Assembly: GCF_020731415.2 (NCBI RefSeq)
Contig: NZ_CP088273.1
Location: 439,001-503,000 of the forward strand
Length of the DNA: 64,000 bases
Direction: 5' to 3'
Source: Phyllobacterium sp. T1293
Lineage (GTDB): Bacteria; Pseudomonadota; Alphaproteobacteria; Rhizobiales; Rhizobiaceae
The translations under genes were made by a program, and so were the position numbers. The first letter of the stretch is position 1. Every line of letters begins with the position of its first letter. The notes below the pieces were generated by a model. It was not told the origin of the DNA, did no database searches, and worked only from the letters and a program-made list of their open reading frames with translations. Below, piece by piece: positions 27,982 to 37,142 of this stretch.

Positions 27982-28956
27982 ATGTCTTCAAGGATTGATG
28001 GCGAGGCTCTGCTTGGCAAGCTGGGGGATCGTTTCTCAGGCTTACGCGGGCGGCTGACGCCCAATATGGGAATGGAAAAAGTCACATGGTTCCGCGCCGG
28101 TGGCCCGGCTGAAGTCATGTTCCAGCCCGCCGACGAAGAAGATCTTGCCGCGTTCCTTCAGGCAGTTCCCGAAGAATATCCGATCCTCGTTGTCGGGATC
28201 GGCTCCAACCTTCTGGTGCGTGATGGCGGCGTGCCGGGTTTTGTCGTGCGCCTTTCGGCCAAGGGCTTTGGCGAGGTTGAGCGTGTCGGCGATACCCAGT
28301 TGCGCGCCGGAGCAGCGACGCCAGACAAGCGGCTTGCCGCGACCGCACTTGATGCAAAAATTGCCGGTTTCCATTTTTATCATGGCATACCCGGCGGCCT
28401 TGGCGGTGCCCTGCGTATGAATGCCGGTGCCAATGGCGTTGAAACACGCGAGCGGGTGGTCGAGGTGCGGGCGCTCGACCGAAAGGGCAATGTGCATATC
28501 CTGTCCAATGCGGATATGGGTTATGAATATCGCCATTCCGGTGCCGCCAAGGATCTGATTTTTACCTCCGCCCTGCTTGAGGGAACACCGGGTGAAACTC
28601 ATGCCATTCAGGCAGCGATGAATGCGGTTCAGCAGCACCGCGAGACAGTTCAGCCGATCCGTGAAAAAACCGGTGGATCGACCTTCAAGAACCCGGAAGG
28701 CACCTCCGCCTGGAAGGAAATTGACGCCGCCGGCGGTCGCGGTCTGATGATTGGCGGCGCACAGATGTCGCCGATGCACTGCAATTTCATGATCAATACG
28801 GGCACTGCCAGCGGGCATGATCTGGAAACGCTCGGTGAGACAATCCGTGCCCGCGTGCTGGAAAATTCCGGCATTCACCTGCATTGGGAAATCAAGCGTC
28901 TGGGGCTTTTCCGTCCCGGTCAGGAAGTCCAGGAGTATCTGGGCCAGCTTTTGTAA
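27982..28956 (+). CDS. murB: UDP-N-acetylenolpyruvoylglucosamine reductase MurB
   Basis: 324 aa. The FAD-binding PCMH fold shows as [46 protein letters not shown]; the active-site segment [10 protein letters not shown] supplies the catalytic Ser, and a Glu lies near the C-terminus ([13 protein letters not shown]). Type I MurB. It reduces the enolpyruvyl ether to UDP-MurNAc with NADPH. In most dcw clusters ddl follows at once; here HicAB is placed between them. Confidence 0.95.
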   Translation: MSSRIDGEALLGKLGDRFSGLRGRLTPNMGMEKVTWFRAGGPAEVMFQPADEEDLAAFLQAVPEEYPILVVGIGSNLLVRDGGVPGFVVRLSAKGFGEVERVGDTQLRAGAATPDKRLAATALDAKIAGFHFYHGIPGGLGGALRMNAGANGVETRERVVEVRALDRKGNVHILSNADMGYEYRHSGAAKDLIFTSALLEGTPGETHAIQAAMNAVQQHRETVQPIREKTGGSTFKNPEGTSAWKEIDAAGGRGLMIGGAQMSPMHCNFMINTGTASGHDLETLGETIRARVLENSGIHLHWEIKRLGLFRPGQEVQEYLGQLL

Positions 28957-28994
28957 GTTCTGAATACTGAAATCATTTTTATTGTTATTAGTAC

Positions 28995-29000
28995 TATAAT
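28995..29000 (+). promoter_or_regulatory. Candidate -10 box of the hicAB pair
   Basis: A perfect TATAAT lies in an AT-rich stretch 15 bases before the hicA start codon, which would leave a leader of only about 8 bases. No good -35 was found at 16-18 bp spacing. Partly symmetric GTAC-centred sequences (AGTACT, GGTACC) flank it and could be a HicB operator. Confidence 0.4.
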
Positions 29001-29014
29001 TTGGTACCATTAAT

Positions 29015-29269
29015 TTGAAGAGAAGACACCACGCAACTCTGGTGCAGATATTCAGTCGTCCGGTCAGTGGTTCAATCCGCTGGGCGGAGATTGAAGCGCT
29101 GTTTATTTGTCTGGGCGCTGAGGTGAGTGAAAGAGAGGGTTCGCGCATTGGTGTATTTTTGTTCGGTGAAGTCAGGGTGTTTCATCGCCCGCACCCATCG
29201 CCGGATACCGATAAAGGCGCGGTTGCCGCTATCCGAAAATGGCTTGAGAGCCATGGAGTAAGACCTTGA
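29015..29269 (+). CDS. hicA: HicA-family mRNA interferase toxin
   Basis: 84 aa starting at TTG 29015 (MKRRHHATLVQIFSRPVSGSIRW), without an obvious ribosome-binding site; transcription probably starts only a few bases upstream. The dsRBD-like HicA fold is visible: IRWAEIEALFICLGAEVSEREGSRIGVFLFGEVRVFHRPHP, with the His of FHRPHP as likely catalytic residue. HicA toxins cleave mRNA independently of the ribosome. Its stop overlaps the hicB start. It lies inside the dcw cluster, where a toxin would be read by transcription from murB. Confidence 0.88.
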   Translation: MKRRHHATLVQIFSRPVSGSIRWAEIEALFICLGAEVSEREGSRIGVFLFGEVRVFHRPHPSPDTDKGAVAAIRKWLESHGVRP

Positions 29270-29604
29270 AGAACATTCTTGATGTGGATGGCCACAAGGC
29301 TGTCATTTCATTTGATCCTGAACTGGGCCTGATAAGAGGTGAGTTTCTCGGACTGAATGGCGGTGCGGATTTTTACGCGCAAAGCGTCGAGGGGCTTCTT
29401 TTGGAAGGGAGAAAGTCTCTTCAGGTCTTTCTTGAGATGTGCGCGGAGAAGGGCATCGCGCCATTTCGCGAATTTTCCGGCCGTTTTAATGTTCGTCTGA
29501 CTGCTGACGTTCACGAGGCTGCCGTTTTGGCAGCCGCAGCAGAGAACAAAAGTCTGAATGAATGGATTGCCGGGGCAATCGAAGCGGCAACACGGGCCGC
29601 ATAA
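29266..29604 (+). CDS. hicB: HicB-family antitoxin
   Basis: 112 aa starting at TTG 29266 with GGAG 9 bases upstream. The N-terminal half has the degenerate RNase H-like HicB fold (GHKAVISFDPELGLIRGEFLGLNGGADFYAQSVEGLLLEGRKSLQVFLEMCAEKG); the C-terminal half is a ribbon-helix-helix-like DNA-binding segment (FSGRFNVRLTADVHEAAVLAAAAENKSLNEWIAGAI). It neutralises HicA and represses the operon. Toxin-first order is normal for hicAB. Both genes have TTG starts, an uncommon coincidence. Confidence 0.88.
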   Translation: MKNILDVDGHKAVISFDPELGLIRGEFLGLNGGADFYAQSVEGLLLEGRKSLQVFLEMCAEKGIAPFREFSGRFNVRLTADVHEAAVLAAAAENKSLNEWIAGAIEAATRAA

Positions 29605-29656
29605 TCGGGTTCATGACTCTTTTTTTCCACGAAATATCATTGTTGAATCAAAGGGG

Positions 29657-29696
29657 ACTTGTCAGCGAATCAACTCTCTGATTCTTTAGGGACAAG
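29657..29696. other. Two-tier hairpin between hicB and ddl
   Basis: CTTGTC and GACAAG form an outer stem around GAATCA-N6-TGATTC. The structure lies 53 bases after the hicB stop and about 125 bases before ddl. No T-run follows, so it would be a weak terminator or an RNA-processing/stability element. The rest of the 217-base hicB-ddl gap shows no gene. Confidence 0.4.
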
Positions 29697-29821
29697 CGTT
29701 AACTGATTTGAGTCGGCTGATTTGCTTCAGCCTCGGGTGCCTGCGGTCTTGATCGCCGGGCTTGCGGAGACTCATGTCAAATTTTCGCTTTCGATGGGGA
29801 TGTGTTTGAGGGGTTGCCTCC

Positions 29822-30748
29822 ATGGCGAAAAAGCATGTTGCGATGCTGATGGGTGGGTTTTCATCGGAACGTCCGGTGAGTCTCTCCTCGGGCAATGCCT
29901 GCGCTGCTGCTCTGGAAGCTGAGGGCTATCAAATCACCCGCGTTGATGTCGGGCGGGATGTCGCCAGCGTGCTCGCCGAATTGCGCCCCGATGTGGCGTT
30001 CAATGCCTTGCATGGTCCTTTTGGCGAAGACGGCACAATTCAGGGCATCCTCGAATATCTGGAAATTCCCTACACGCACTCCGGCGTGCTTGCCTCGGCT
30101 CTGGCCATGGACAAGGAGCAGGCCAAGACTGTGGCCAAGGCTGCTGGTGTTCCCGTGGCTGAAGCCAAGGTGATGAACCGTTTCGATTTCACGACCAAAC
30201 ATCCGATGAAGCCGCCTTACGTGGTCAAGCCTGTCAATGAAGGTTCGAGCTTCGGTGTTGTCATCGTCAAGGAAGAGCAGTCGCATCCGCCGCAGGTGAT
30301 CACCTCGCCTGAATGGAAATATGGCAACACAGTTATGGTCGAGCGTTACATTCACGGACGCGAATTGACCTGCGCCGTGATGGGCGATGTGGCAATCGGA
30401 GTGTGCGAAATCATTCCTGTGGGCCATCAGTTCTACGATTATGATTCAAAATATGTTGCAGGCGGATCAAATCATGTGTGTCCGGCAAAAATTTCACTAA
30501 AAATTTACCAAAAAATACAAACACTAGCACTCAAGGCGCATCAGGCAATTGGATGTAAAGGGATTAGCCGGTCGGACTTCCGTTACGACGACCGTTTTTC
30601 CGAAGATGGCGAACTGATTTGGCTGGAGGTAAACACTCAGCCGGGCATGACTCCAACATCTCTTGTACCTGATATCGCCAAAGCTGCGGGGCATACCTTC
30701 GGTGAATTGTTGAGTTGGATGGTGGAGGACGCATCGTGTTTGCGTTGA
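29822..30748 (+). CDS. ddl: D-alanine:D-alanine ligase
   Basis: 308 aa, the DdlB-type short form. ATP-grasp features: [74 protein letters not shown] and the C-terminal [20 protein letters not shown] with Mg-binding Glu/Asn. It makes the D-Ala-D-Ala used by MurF. A serine at the end of EGSSFG and Glu near residue 15 are in place. The end overlaps the ftsQ GTG by 13 bases. Confidence 0.95.
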   Translation: MAKKHVAMLMGGFSSERPVSLSSGNACAAALEAEGYQITRVDVGRDVASVLAELRPDVAFNALHGPFGEDGTIQGILEYLEIPYTHSGVLASALAMDKEQAKTVAKAAGVPVAEAKVMNRFDFTTKHPMKPPYVVKPVNEGSSFGVVIVKEEQSHPPQVITSPEWKYGNTVMVERYIHGRELTCAVMGDVAIGVCEIIPVGHQFYDYDSKYVAGGSNHVCPAKISLKIYQKIQTLALKAHQAIGCKGISRSDFRYDDRFSEDGELIWLEVNTQPGMTPTSLVPDIAKAAGHTFGELLSWMVEDASCLR

Positions 30749-31677
30749 AGGGCAAAAATATACACCCACGGGGTGTGGCGCCGGTGTCTTCGGACAGGAC
30801 GGCTGCTTTTGGCCGTTTCCGCTTTGTCCTGCCGAAATTCCTGCGCAAACCTGTGCGCGTCTTTACCCGTATGGTCGAGGGTGAAGTTCATATTCCCAAT
30901 CACACCGGCACGCTTGGTGCCGTGGTATTTCTGGCTCTGACCGGTGCTTACGGCGCCATTCTCGGCGGTCATGCGCCCGAGGTGGTCAAGGTGACGACTT
31001 CGACCTTCGGTTTTGCCATTGAAGATGTGAAGGTTGTCGGCAACAAGGAAACCTCGGAGATCGACGTGCTTGGTGCGCTTGGTCTTGATGGCGAGACTTC
31101 ACTGGTTGGCCTGAGTGCAGCCGATGCGCAAAAAGCCGTTGCGACCTTGCCTTGGGTTGAATCGGTCGATGTGTTCAAGGTCTATCCAAACACCATCCAG
31201 ATTTCGATTCATGAGCGCTCTGCGCTGGCCATCTGGCAGAACGGCGATGATCTGTCGGTCATTGACGCCGATGGTCGTGTGATCGTGCCCTATACGGCTG
31301 GCCGCAATGCCGGATTGCCGCTGATTATGGGTGCCGGTGCCGACAAGCAGGCGAAAATGCTGTTCGCCCAGATTGCCGCGTTTCCGCAGGTTGTTTCCGA
31401 GGTCAAGGCCTATGCCCGCGTTGCCGACCGGCGCTGGGACCTGATCCTGAAGAACGGCGTGACCGTGATGTTGCCGGAATTCCGTATTGATCAGGCGCTT
31501 GCGGACATCGTGAATATGGACCGCAAAGACGGGCTTTTGTCCCGCGCGATCTCGTCGGTGGATCTGCGGCTTGCGGACCGGGTTGTTGTGAAGCTGACGC
31601 CAGATGCGATGGTTCAGCGCGTAGAGTTTTTGAAGGCGCGAGACAAAGCGCCTAAGCGTTCGGAGAAGCGTATATGA
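30736..31677 (+). CDS. ftsQ: Cell division protein FtsQ
   Basis: 313 aa from GTG 30736, chosen because GGAGG lies just upstream and the frame gives a basic cytoplasmic N-terminus ([13 protein letters not shown]). A transmembrane helix (about residues 60-80, [17 protein letters not shown]) precedes the POTRA domain ([34 protein letters not shown]) and the FtsQ beta domain ([29 protein letters not shown]). It links FtsBL to the early divisome. The start lies inside ddl; the stop overlaps ftsA by 4 bases. Confidence 0.93.
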   Translation: MFALKGKNIHPRGVAPVSSDRTAAFGRFRFVLPKFLRKPVRVFTRMVEGEVHIPNHTGTLGAVVFLALTGAYGAILGGHAPEVVKVTTSTFGFAIEDVKVVGNKETSEIDVLGALGLDGETSLVGLSAADAQKAVATLPWVESVDVFKVYPNTIQISIHERSALAIWQNGDDLSVIDADGRVIVPYTAGRNAGLPLIMGAGADKQAKMLFAQIAAFPQVVSEVKAYARVADRRWDLILKNGVTVMLPEFRIDQALADIVNMDRKDGLLSRAISSVDLRLADRVVVKLTPDAMVQRVEFLKARDKAPKRSEKRI

Positions 31678-32996
31678 GTATTCTGAACGGAAAGAGCGCG
31701 TCATCTGGAACTGCTTCCGCAAAACGGACGCGGTCTTTGACAGTTCTTGATATTGGTTCAAGCAAGGTGTGCTGCATCATCGCCCGGCTGCGTCCGCGCG
31801 AGGAAAGTTCGCATCTGCCTGGCCGTACCCATCGCATCGAAGTGCTGGGTATCGGCCATCAGAAATCACGCGGTATCAAATCCGGCGTCATCGTCAATCT
31901 CGACGCAGCCGAACAGGCTATTCGTCTGGCTGTCGATGCGGCTGAACGCATGGCTGGCCTGACCGTCGATTCGATGATCGTCAATATTTCTGCCGGTCGC
32001 CTGAAGAGCGAAAGCTTTTCCGCCAGCATCAATCTGGGCGGTCATGAAGTTGATCAGTCCGACATTCGCCGCGTGCTTGCTGCGGGTGCCAAGCAGGCAC
32101 TGGCAACGGAGCGTCACCTCGTTCACTCGCTGCCCATCGGTTATGCGCTCGATGGCGAGAAGGGTATTCGCGATCCGCTTGGCATGATCGGCGATACGCT
32201 CGGCGTTGAGATGCATGTGCTGACCGCCGATGCGGCGCCATTGCGCAATCTCGAATTGTGCGTCAATCGCTGCCACCTCTCGGTTGAAGCGATGATTGCA
32301 ACGCCCTATGCCAGCGGTCTTTCCGCGCTTGTCGATGACGAAGCGGAAATGGGTGCTGCCTGCATCGATATGGGCGGCGGCACGACAACGATTTCGGTTT
32401 TCTCCGAAGGCAAGTTCATTCATGCCGATGCTATTGCGATTGGCGGCAACCACGTGACCATGGATGTGGCGCGCGGTCTTTCCGCCCATATGGACGATGC
32501 GGAACGTTTGAAGGTCATGCACGGTTCGGCCTTGCCAAGTGCTGCCGATGACCGCGACCTGATCAGCGTTTCGCCGCTCGGCAATGATGGCCGGGACGTT
32601 CCCAATCAATATCCACGCGCTGTACTCACCCGCATCATCCGGGCTCGTGTGGAAGAAACACTGGAATTGGCACGTGATCGCCTGAACCAGTCCGGCTACG
32701 GCCAGATTGTCGGCAAGCGTGTTGTCCTGACAGGTGGAGCCAGCCAATTGGCCGGCTTGCCTGAAGTGGCGCGCCGTATTCTGGCCCGCAACGTACGTAT
32801 TGGCCGTCCTCTGGGTGTTACGGGGCTTCCCGAAGCAGCCAAGGGGCCAGCTTTCTCCGCAGCGGTTGGTCTGTTGATCTATCCGCAGGTGGCAGGAATT
32901 GAAGAGCGTTCTGTAAAGGCCGGTTCATCATCGCTGATGACAGGTACGGGTGGGCGTTTTCAGCGTATCGGCCAGTGGCTGAAAGAGAGTTTTTGA
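31674..32996 (+). CDS. ftsA: Cell division protein FtsA
   Basis: 440 aa, actin-fold ATPase. LTVLDIGSSKVCCIIARL (phosphate-1), the SHS2/1C domain around residues 90-170, CIDMGGGTTTISVFSEGKF (phosphate-2), VLTGGASQLAGLPEVA (adenosine motif), and a C-terminal amphipathic end (RFQRIGQWLKESF) for membrane binding. It tethers FtsZ to the membrane. The N-terminus has about 25 extra residues before the fold, common in Rhizobiales. ftsZ follows after 66 bases containing a hairpin. Confidence 0.95.
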   Translation: MSILNGKSASSGTASAKRTRSLTVLDIGSSKVCCIIARLRPREESSHLPGRTHRIEVLGIGHQKSRGIKSGVIVNLDAAEQAIRLAVDAAERMAGLTVDSMIVNISAGRLKSESFSASINLGGHEVDQSDIRRVLAAGAKQALATERHLVHSLPIGYALDGEKGIRDPLGMIGDTLGVEMHVLTADAAPLRNLELCVNRCHLSVEAMIATPYASGLSALVDDEAEMGAACIDMGGGTTTISVFSEGKFIHADAIAIGGNHVTMDVARGLSAHMDDAERLKVMHGSALPSAADDRDLISVSPLGNDGRDVPNQYPRAVLTRIIRARVEETLELARDRLNQSGYGQIVGKRVVLTGGASQLAGLPEVARRILARNVRIGRPLGVTGLPEAAKGPAFSAAVGLLIYPQVAGIEERSVKAGSSSLMTGTGGRFQRIGQWLKESF

Positions 32997-33021
32997 TCAA
33001 TCCGGGGAAACCCAAAAAAGA

Positions 33022-33042
33022 TACCGCGGCGGCGACGCGGTA
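33022..33042 (+). other. Hairpin between ftsA and ftsZ
   Basis: TACCGCG-N7-CGCGGTA is a perfect 7-bp stem placed between the ftsA stop and the ftsZ ribosome-binding site. It could be an RNase processing or protection site that separates the ftsZ message from ftsA. No T-run follows, so it is not a simple terminator. Confidence 0.5.
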
Positions 33043-33062
33043 AAGGAAAAAGGAACAAACAA

Positions 33063-34757
33063 ATGAGCATCAATCTGCAAAAGCCGGACATTACCGAGCT
33101 TAAGCCCCGGATCACCGTATTTGGTGTTGGTGGTGGCGGTGGCAACGCGGTCAATAACATGATCAATGCCGGTTTGCGCGGTGTTGAGTTTGTTGTGGCC
33201 AATACGGACGCCCAGGCACTGGCGCAGTCAAAGGCTGAACGTCTTATTCAGCTTGGGGCGGCTGTTACAGAAGGTCTTGGCGCTGGTTCGCAGCCGGAAG
33301 TTGGCCGCGCAGCCGCTGAAGAATGCATCGATGAAATCAACGATCACCTGCAGGGCACGCATATGTGCTTCGTAACGGCAGGCATGGGCGGCGGTACCGG
33401 TACCGGTGCAGCCCCTGTTGTTGCCCGCGCCGCACGTGAAAAAGGCATCCTGACCGTTGGTGTTGTCACCAAGCCTTTCCATTTCGAAGGTCAGCGCCGC
33501 ATGCGCACCGCCGATATGGGCATTGAGGACCTGCAGAAGAATGTCGATACACTGATCGTCATTCCAAACCAGAACCTTTTCCGCATCGCCAATGACAAGA
33601 CGACGTTTGCCGATGCCTTCGCCATGGCCGATCAGGTTCTCTACTCCGGTGTTGCCTGCATCACCGATCTGATGGTCAAGGAAGGCCTGATCAATCTCGA
33701 CTTCGCCGACGTTCGTTCGGTGATGCGCGAGATGGGCAAGGCGATGATGGGCACAGGTGAAGCTTCCGGTGATGGCCGTGCAATGGCCGCTGCTGAAGCT
33801 GCAATTGCCAACCCGCTTTTGGATGAAACTTCCATGCGCGGTGCCAAGGGTCTGCTGATCTCGATCACCGGCGGGCGTGACATGACGCTGTTTGAAGTGG
33901 ACGAGGCTGCAACACGTATTCGCGAAGAAGTCGATCAGGACGCAAACATCATCCTCGGCGCAACCTTCGATGAAAGCCTTGAAGGCATCATCCGCGTTTC
34001 GGTCGTGGCAACAGGTATCGACAAGCAGGTAGGAGATTCGGCCCCTGCGCCGATCGAATTTCGTCAGCCGATGAAGCCGATTGCCAAGCCGGTCCAGCAG
34101 CCAGCTGCCCGGGTTGAAACCGTTGCACCACGTCCTGTTGTGCAGCAGCCAGCCGCCCGTATCGCAGATCCGGTCGCCGACGCAATGCGCGCCGCCGAAA
34201 TGGAAATGCCACAGCGCGCACCGCAGCCTGCCGAACAGGAATTCCGCCCGCAGAGCCGTATTTTCCAGGCTCCTGCTCCTGAAGTCTTTGATGCGCCTGT
34301 TGCCGCTGCACCGCAGCAGCCGGTTCATCAGCCAGCACCGCAGCCACAGGCTCCTGTGCAGGCCGCACCGGCTCCGCAGCCAGCACCGGCACCACGCATG
34401 CCTAACGTTGCTGATTTCCCGCCGGTTGTTCAGGCAGAACTCAATGCCCGCGATCATGGCCGTGATCAGGCATCCTATGACAGCCACGAAGACCGTGGCC
34501 CGATGGGTCTCCTGAAGCGCCTGACCGCCGGTCTGACCCGCCGTGAAGATGACACAGCACGGCTTGAGCCAGCGCAGCCACGCGAACCGGCCATGCGCCC
34601 GGCAGAACCACGCCGCCCGCTGTCGCAGGATGCATCGATCTACGCACCGCGCCGCGGACAGCTTGACGAACAGGGCCGCGTTCAGCCGCAGTCCCGTCAG
34701 TCGTCGGAAGATGATCAGCTTGAAATCCCGGCATTCCTGCGCCGTCAGGCTAACTGA
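33063..34757 (+). CDS. ftsZ: Cell division GTPase FtsZ with long Pro/Gln-rich linker
   Basis: 564 aa. The tubulin-like GTPase covers about residues 12-320 ([21 protein letters not shown] loop at 109-115, then the T7-loop region [11 protein letters not shown]). A 230-residue linker rich in Pro, Gln and Ala (about 325-550) precedes the conserved C-terminal peptide [10 protein letters not shown] that binds FtsA. Alphaproteobacterial FtsZ commonly has such extended linkers; E. coli FtsZ is 383 aa. It has its own strong ribosome-binding site (AAGGAAAAAGG) and is followed by a terminator. Confidence 0.97.
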   Translation: MSINLQKPDITELKPRITVFGVGGGGGNAVNNMINAGLRGVEFVVANTDAQALAQSKAERLIQLGAAVTEGLGAGSQPEVGRAAAEECIDEINDHLQGTHMCFVTAGMGGGTGTGAAPVVARAAREKGILTVGVVTKPFHFEGQRRMRTADMGIEDLQKNVDTLIVIPNQNLFRIANDKTTFADAFAMADQVLYSGVACITDLMVKEGLINLDFADVRSVMREMGKAMMGTGEASGDGRAMAAAEAAIANPLLDETSMRGAKGLLISITGGRDMTLFEVDEAATRIREEVDQDANIILGATFDESLEGIIRVSVVATGIDKQVGDSAPAPIEFRQPMKPIAKPVQQPAARVETVAPRPVVQQPAARIADPVADAMRAAEMEMPQRAPQPAEQEFRPQSRIFQAPAPEVFDAPVAAAPQQPVHQPAPQPQAPVQAAPAPQPAPAPRMPNVADFPPVVQAELNARDHGRDQASYDSHEDRGPMGLLKRLTAGLTRREDDTARLEPAQPREPAMRPAEPRRPLSQDASIYAPRRGQLDEQGRVQPQSRQSSEDDQLEIPAFLRRQAN

Positions 34758-34783
34758 TCCGATCACGGATTATTAAGAAATAT

Positions 34784-34816
34784 AAAACCCGCCATTGTTT
34801 CAATGGCGGGTTTTTT
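34784..34816 (+). terminator. Rho-independent terminator after ftsZ
   Basis: AAAACCCGCCATTG-TTT-CAATGGCGGGTTTT is a perfect 14-bp stem running into a T tract. It ends the dcw transcript 27 bases after the ftsZ stop, so lpxC must have its own promoter. Confidence 0.95.
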
Positions 34817-34986
34817 CATTCAAACTATTGAAAAGCCTTGGAAACGACCTAGTTTTTATCTGATCAGCGCCATTAAAGGGCTGCCGAAACCGTGATTTTG
34901 TCTGGCGCTGCGTCAAATGTATCTTGCGGCGCAAAATAGCTGCGGTTCCGTTTGATTCTGGCAGAACGGCACGGATTGAATTTTCA

Positions 34987-35949
34987 ATGATATGGGCAAA
35001 TCAGAGGTCTCAGTTGCGCGACTATCAAACGACCATCGCAGAACAGGTCTCGCTCTCAGGGATTGGTGTACACAGTGGCACGCCCGTCAGCATGACCTTT
35101 CTGCCGTCGGACCCTGACACCGGCATTGTCTTTCACCGGCTCGATTCGGCGGGCATCAGCCATGAGATCAAAGCCTTGATTTCGGAAGTCGGCACCACGG
35201 ATCTGAGCACCACCCTTACCAATCGTGCTGGCGTCAGTGTCAGCACCGTTGAACATGTCATGGCCGCCATATCGGGGGCAGGGATCGACAATCTGATTAT
35301 CAGGATTGACGGACCGGAGGTGCCCATCGTCGATGGAACATCGGCGGCTTTCCTTGCAGCCTTTGATCAGGCCGGGCTTGTGGCCCAAATGGCCAAGCGC
35401 CGTTATATCCGCGTGCTCAAGCCATCGCGCATCGAGGCTGGAGCGTCATGGGCGGAGTTTCGCCCCTATGATGGTACGCGCTACGAGGTGGAAATCGATT
35501 TCGAAACCCCCGTTATCGGCAGGCAGACCTTCACCGGCGATATGAGCGAAGCGGTTTTCCGCGACGAGATTTCCCGCGCCCGCACTTTCGGGTTCATGCG
35601 CGATGTGGAAAAGCTCTGGGCGGCTGGGCTGGCGCTGGCGTCATCGCTCGACAATTCGCTCGTTATCGGTGACGACCACAATATCATCAATCCCGGTGGC
35701 CTGCGGTTCAAGGATGAATTCGTGCGCCACAAGACGCTGGATGCGGTTGGTGATCTTGCGCTGGCCGGTAGCCCGTTTATCGGCTGCTTCCGGTCCTATC
35801 GTGGCGGGCACCGTTTGAACGCCATGGCGCTGCGCGCGCTATTATCTGATCCATCAGGGTTTGAGATTGTCGAGATGCCTGATCAAGCAGGTCAAGGTGC
35901 ATCATTGGGCGCGGTCAATGCAGCAGTGTTTGCGCCCCGGGTGATTTAG
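34987..35949 (+). CDS. lpxC: UDP-3-O-acyl-N-acetylglucosamine deacetylase LpxC
   Basis: 320 aa from ATG 34987 (MIWANQRSQLRDYQTT); an upstream TTG at 34924 is less likely. Zinc and catalytic residues are intact: GIGVHSGTPVSMTF, STVEHVMAAI (His ligand), DGTSAAFLAAFDQAG, FVRHKTLDAVGDLALAG (His/Asp ligands) and YRGGHRLNAMA (catalytic His). It commits the cell to lipid A synthesis. It is separated from ftsZ by a strong terminator and a 170-base gap which should contain its promoter. Confidence 0.95.
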   Translation: MIWANQRSQLRDYQTTIAEQVSLSGIGVHSGTPVSMTFLPSDPDTGIVFHRLDSAGISHEIKALISEVGTTDLSTTLTNRAGVSVSTVEHVMAAISGAGIDNLIIRIDGPEVPIVDGTSAAFLAAFDQAGLVAQMAKRRYIRVLKPSRIEAGASWAEFRPYDGTRYEVEIDFETPVIGRQTFTGDMSEAVFRDEISRARTFGFMRDVEKLWAAGLALASSLDNSLVIGDDHNIINPGGLRFKDEFVRHKTLDAVGDLALAGSPFIGCFRSYRGGHRLNAMALRALLSDPSGFEIVEMPDQAGQGASLGAVNAAVFAPRVI

Positions 35950-36011
35950 ACATGCTGAATATTACAAAGCACCCATCTCTCCGTCATCCAAAAACGCGCA
36001 ACCCTCCGTCA

Positions 36012-36090
36012 CGTTGACGATTATCGTTGCATCCACACTCTCCCTCATGGTGAGCCTGTCGAACCACGAACCACGAACCACAAACCACTC
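36012..36090 (-). repeat. Family A half-element with GAACCAC tandem heptamers
   Basis: A single arm of family A (TCCCTCATGGTGAGCCTGTC and flanks) is followed by about four tandem copies of a GAACCAC heptamer. Its left flank, starting CGTTGACGATTATCGTTGCA, is identical to the flank of the copy at 51929-51986, so the two are one longer repeat of about 57 bp with one mismatch. It lies between lpxC and the LysR gene, both converging. Confidence 0.75.
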
Positions 36091-36098
36091 ACAACGGC

Positions 36099-37007
36099 CT
36101 AAGCAGCCTCGGCCCGGACAGGCACAAACTCCTGCAAGGCTTGCAAAATGATCGAGGCCAATCGCGCAGTAACGGCCGCGGGTTCCGAGTCGGCTCGTAG
36201 CAGGTCCAGTCCAATTTTTGGCAGAACGGGCAGCCCGTTTTCCTCCGGTGCAATCAGCTGGACAGATTTGGGCAAGCCAATGGGGGTGCGGATGGTCAGG
36301 CCCAACCCCGCTGCCGTTGCTGCCCATAAGCCGCCAAGGCTCGGGCTGATGAACGCCAGCCGCCAGGCAATACCGGCGCGGTCAAGCGCGTTGATGGCCG
36401 CCGTGCGCAAAAGGCAGGGCGCTTCCAGCGCGGCCAGCGGCAGGGGGTCGCCATCGGATTTTTGCCAGACCATATTGGGATTGACCGAGCCCACCCAGCA
36501 CATGGGTACATCCATGATGCGTTGACCGTAGGGGAGTGGTGCGCCGATATTCCACGCCAATGCGAGATCAAGCCGGCCCGAGGTGACGCGATCAACCAGC
36601 TCGGCATTGCGGGCAACGCGCGCCTCGATGCGCACTTTCGGGTGTGCCCGGGCAAATTGTCCGAGAATATTGGGCAACAGGGTTTCGCCGAAATCCTCCT
36701 GCAGACCGAGCCGCACCCAGCCTTCCAGTTCAATGCCATGGATAGCGCTTGCCGCCTCGTCGTTCAGGTCAAGCAACCGTCTGGCATAGGCAAGCATGGT
36801 CTCGCCCGCATCGGTGAGCGCCAGTCCGCGCCCGGATTTCTGGAAGATGGGCGTACCTGCCTGCTGTTCCAGCTTTTTCAGTTGCGCGCTGACAGCCGAG
36901 GTGGAACGACCAAGCCTGTCCGCCGCCTTGGCAAAATTGCCGAGATCAACCCCCGTGGCGAAGGTTCGCAGCACATCGAGATCAAATGTGGTTTGACGCA
37001 TCGTCAT
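36099..37007 (-). CDS. LysR-family transcriptional regulator
   Basis: 302 aa. N-terminal winged HTH (DLDVLRTFATGVDLGNFAKAADRLGRSTSAVSAQLKKLEQQAGTPIFQKSGRGLALTDAG), then a periplasmic-binding-like effector domain (about 90-295). It is divergent from the tautomerase/cupin operon with a 135-base gap that should hold its binding sites, so it probably controls that operon. The ligand is unknown. A LysR and its divergent target operon are a standard arrangement. Confidence 0.9.
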   Translation of the reverse strand: MTMRQTTFDLDVLRTFATGVDLGNFAKAADRLGRSTSAVSAQLKKLEQQAGTPIFQKSGRGLALTDAGETMLAYARRLLDLNDEAASAIHGIELEGWVRLGLQEDFGETLLPNILGQFARAHPKVRIEARVARNAELVDRVTSGRLDLALAWNIGAPLPYGQRIMDVPMCWVGSVNPNMVWQKSDGDPLPLAALEAPCLLRTAAINALDRAGIAWRLAFISPSLGGLWAATAAGLGLTIRTPIGLPKSVQLIAPEENGLPVLPKIGLDLLRADSEPAAVTARLASIILQALQEFVPVRAEAA

Positions 37008-37142
37008 TAATCCACTTTTTCAGGATCATTGATCCAATTATTTCTGATTATCAGGATAATTGTGGCGTGCTAGAACCATTTCGTCAAGTTCAATTGCGCC
37101 CGCCACCAGAAACCGGAGCGCCAGATCAAAGAGGATAGGTCC

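Noticed and set aside
33228..34766. A 512-codon open frame on the minus strand opposite ftsZ
   Set aside because: It is the shadow of ftsZ; composition is Cys/Arg/Trp-rich without motifs, and ftsZ itself is fully explained.
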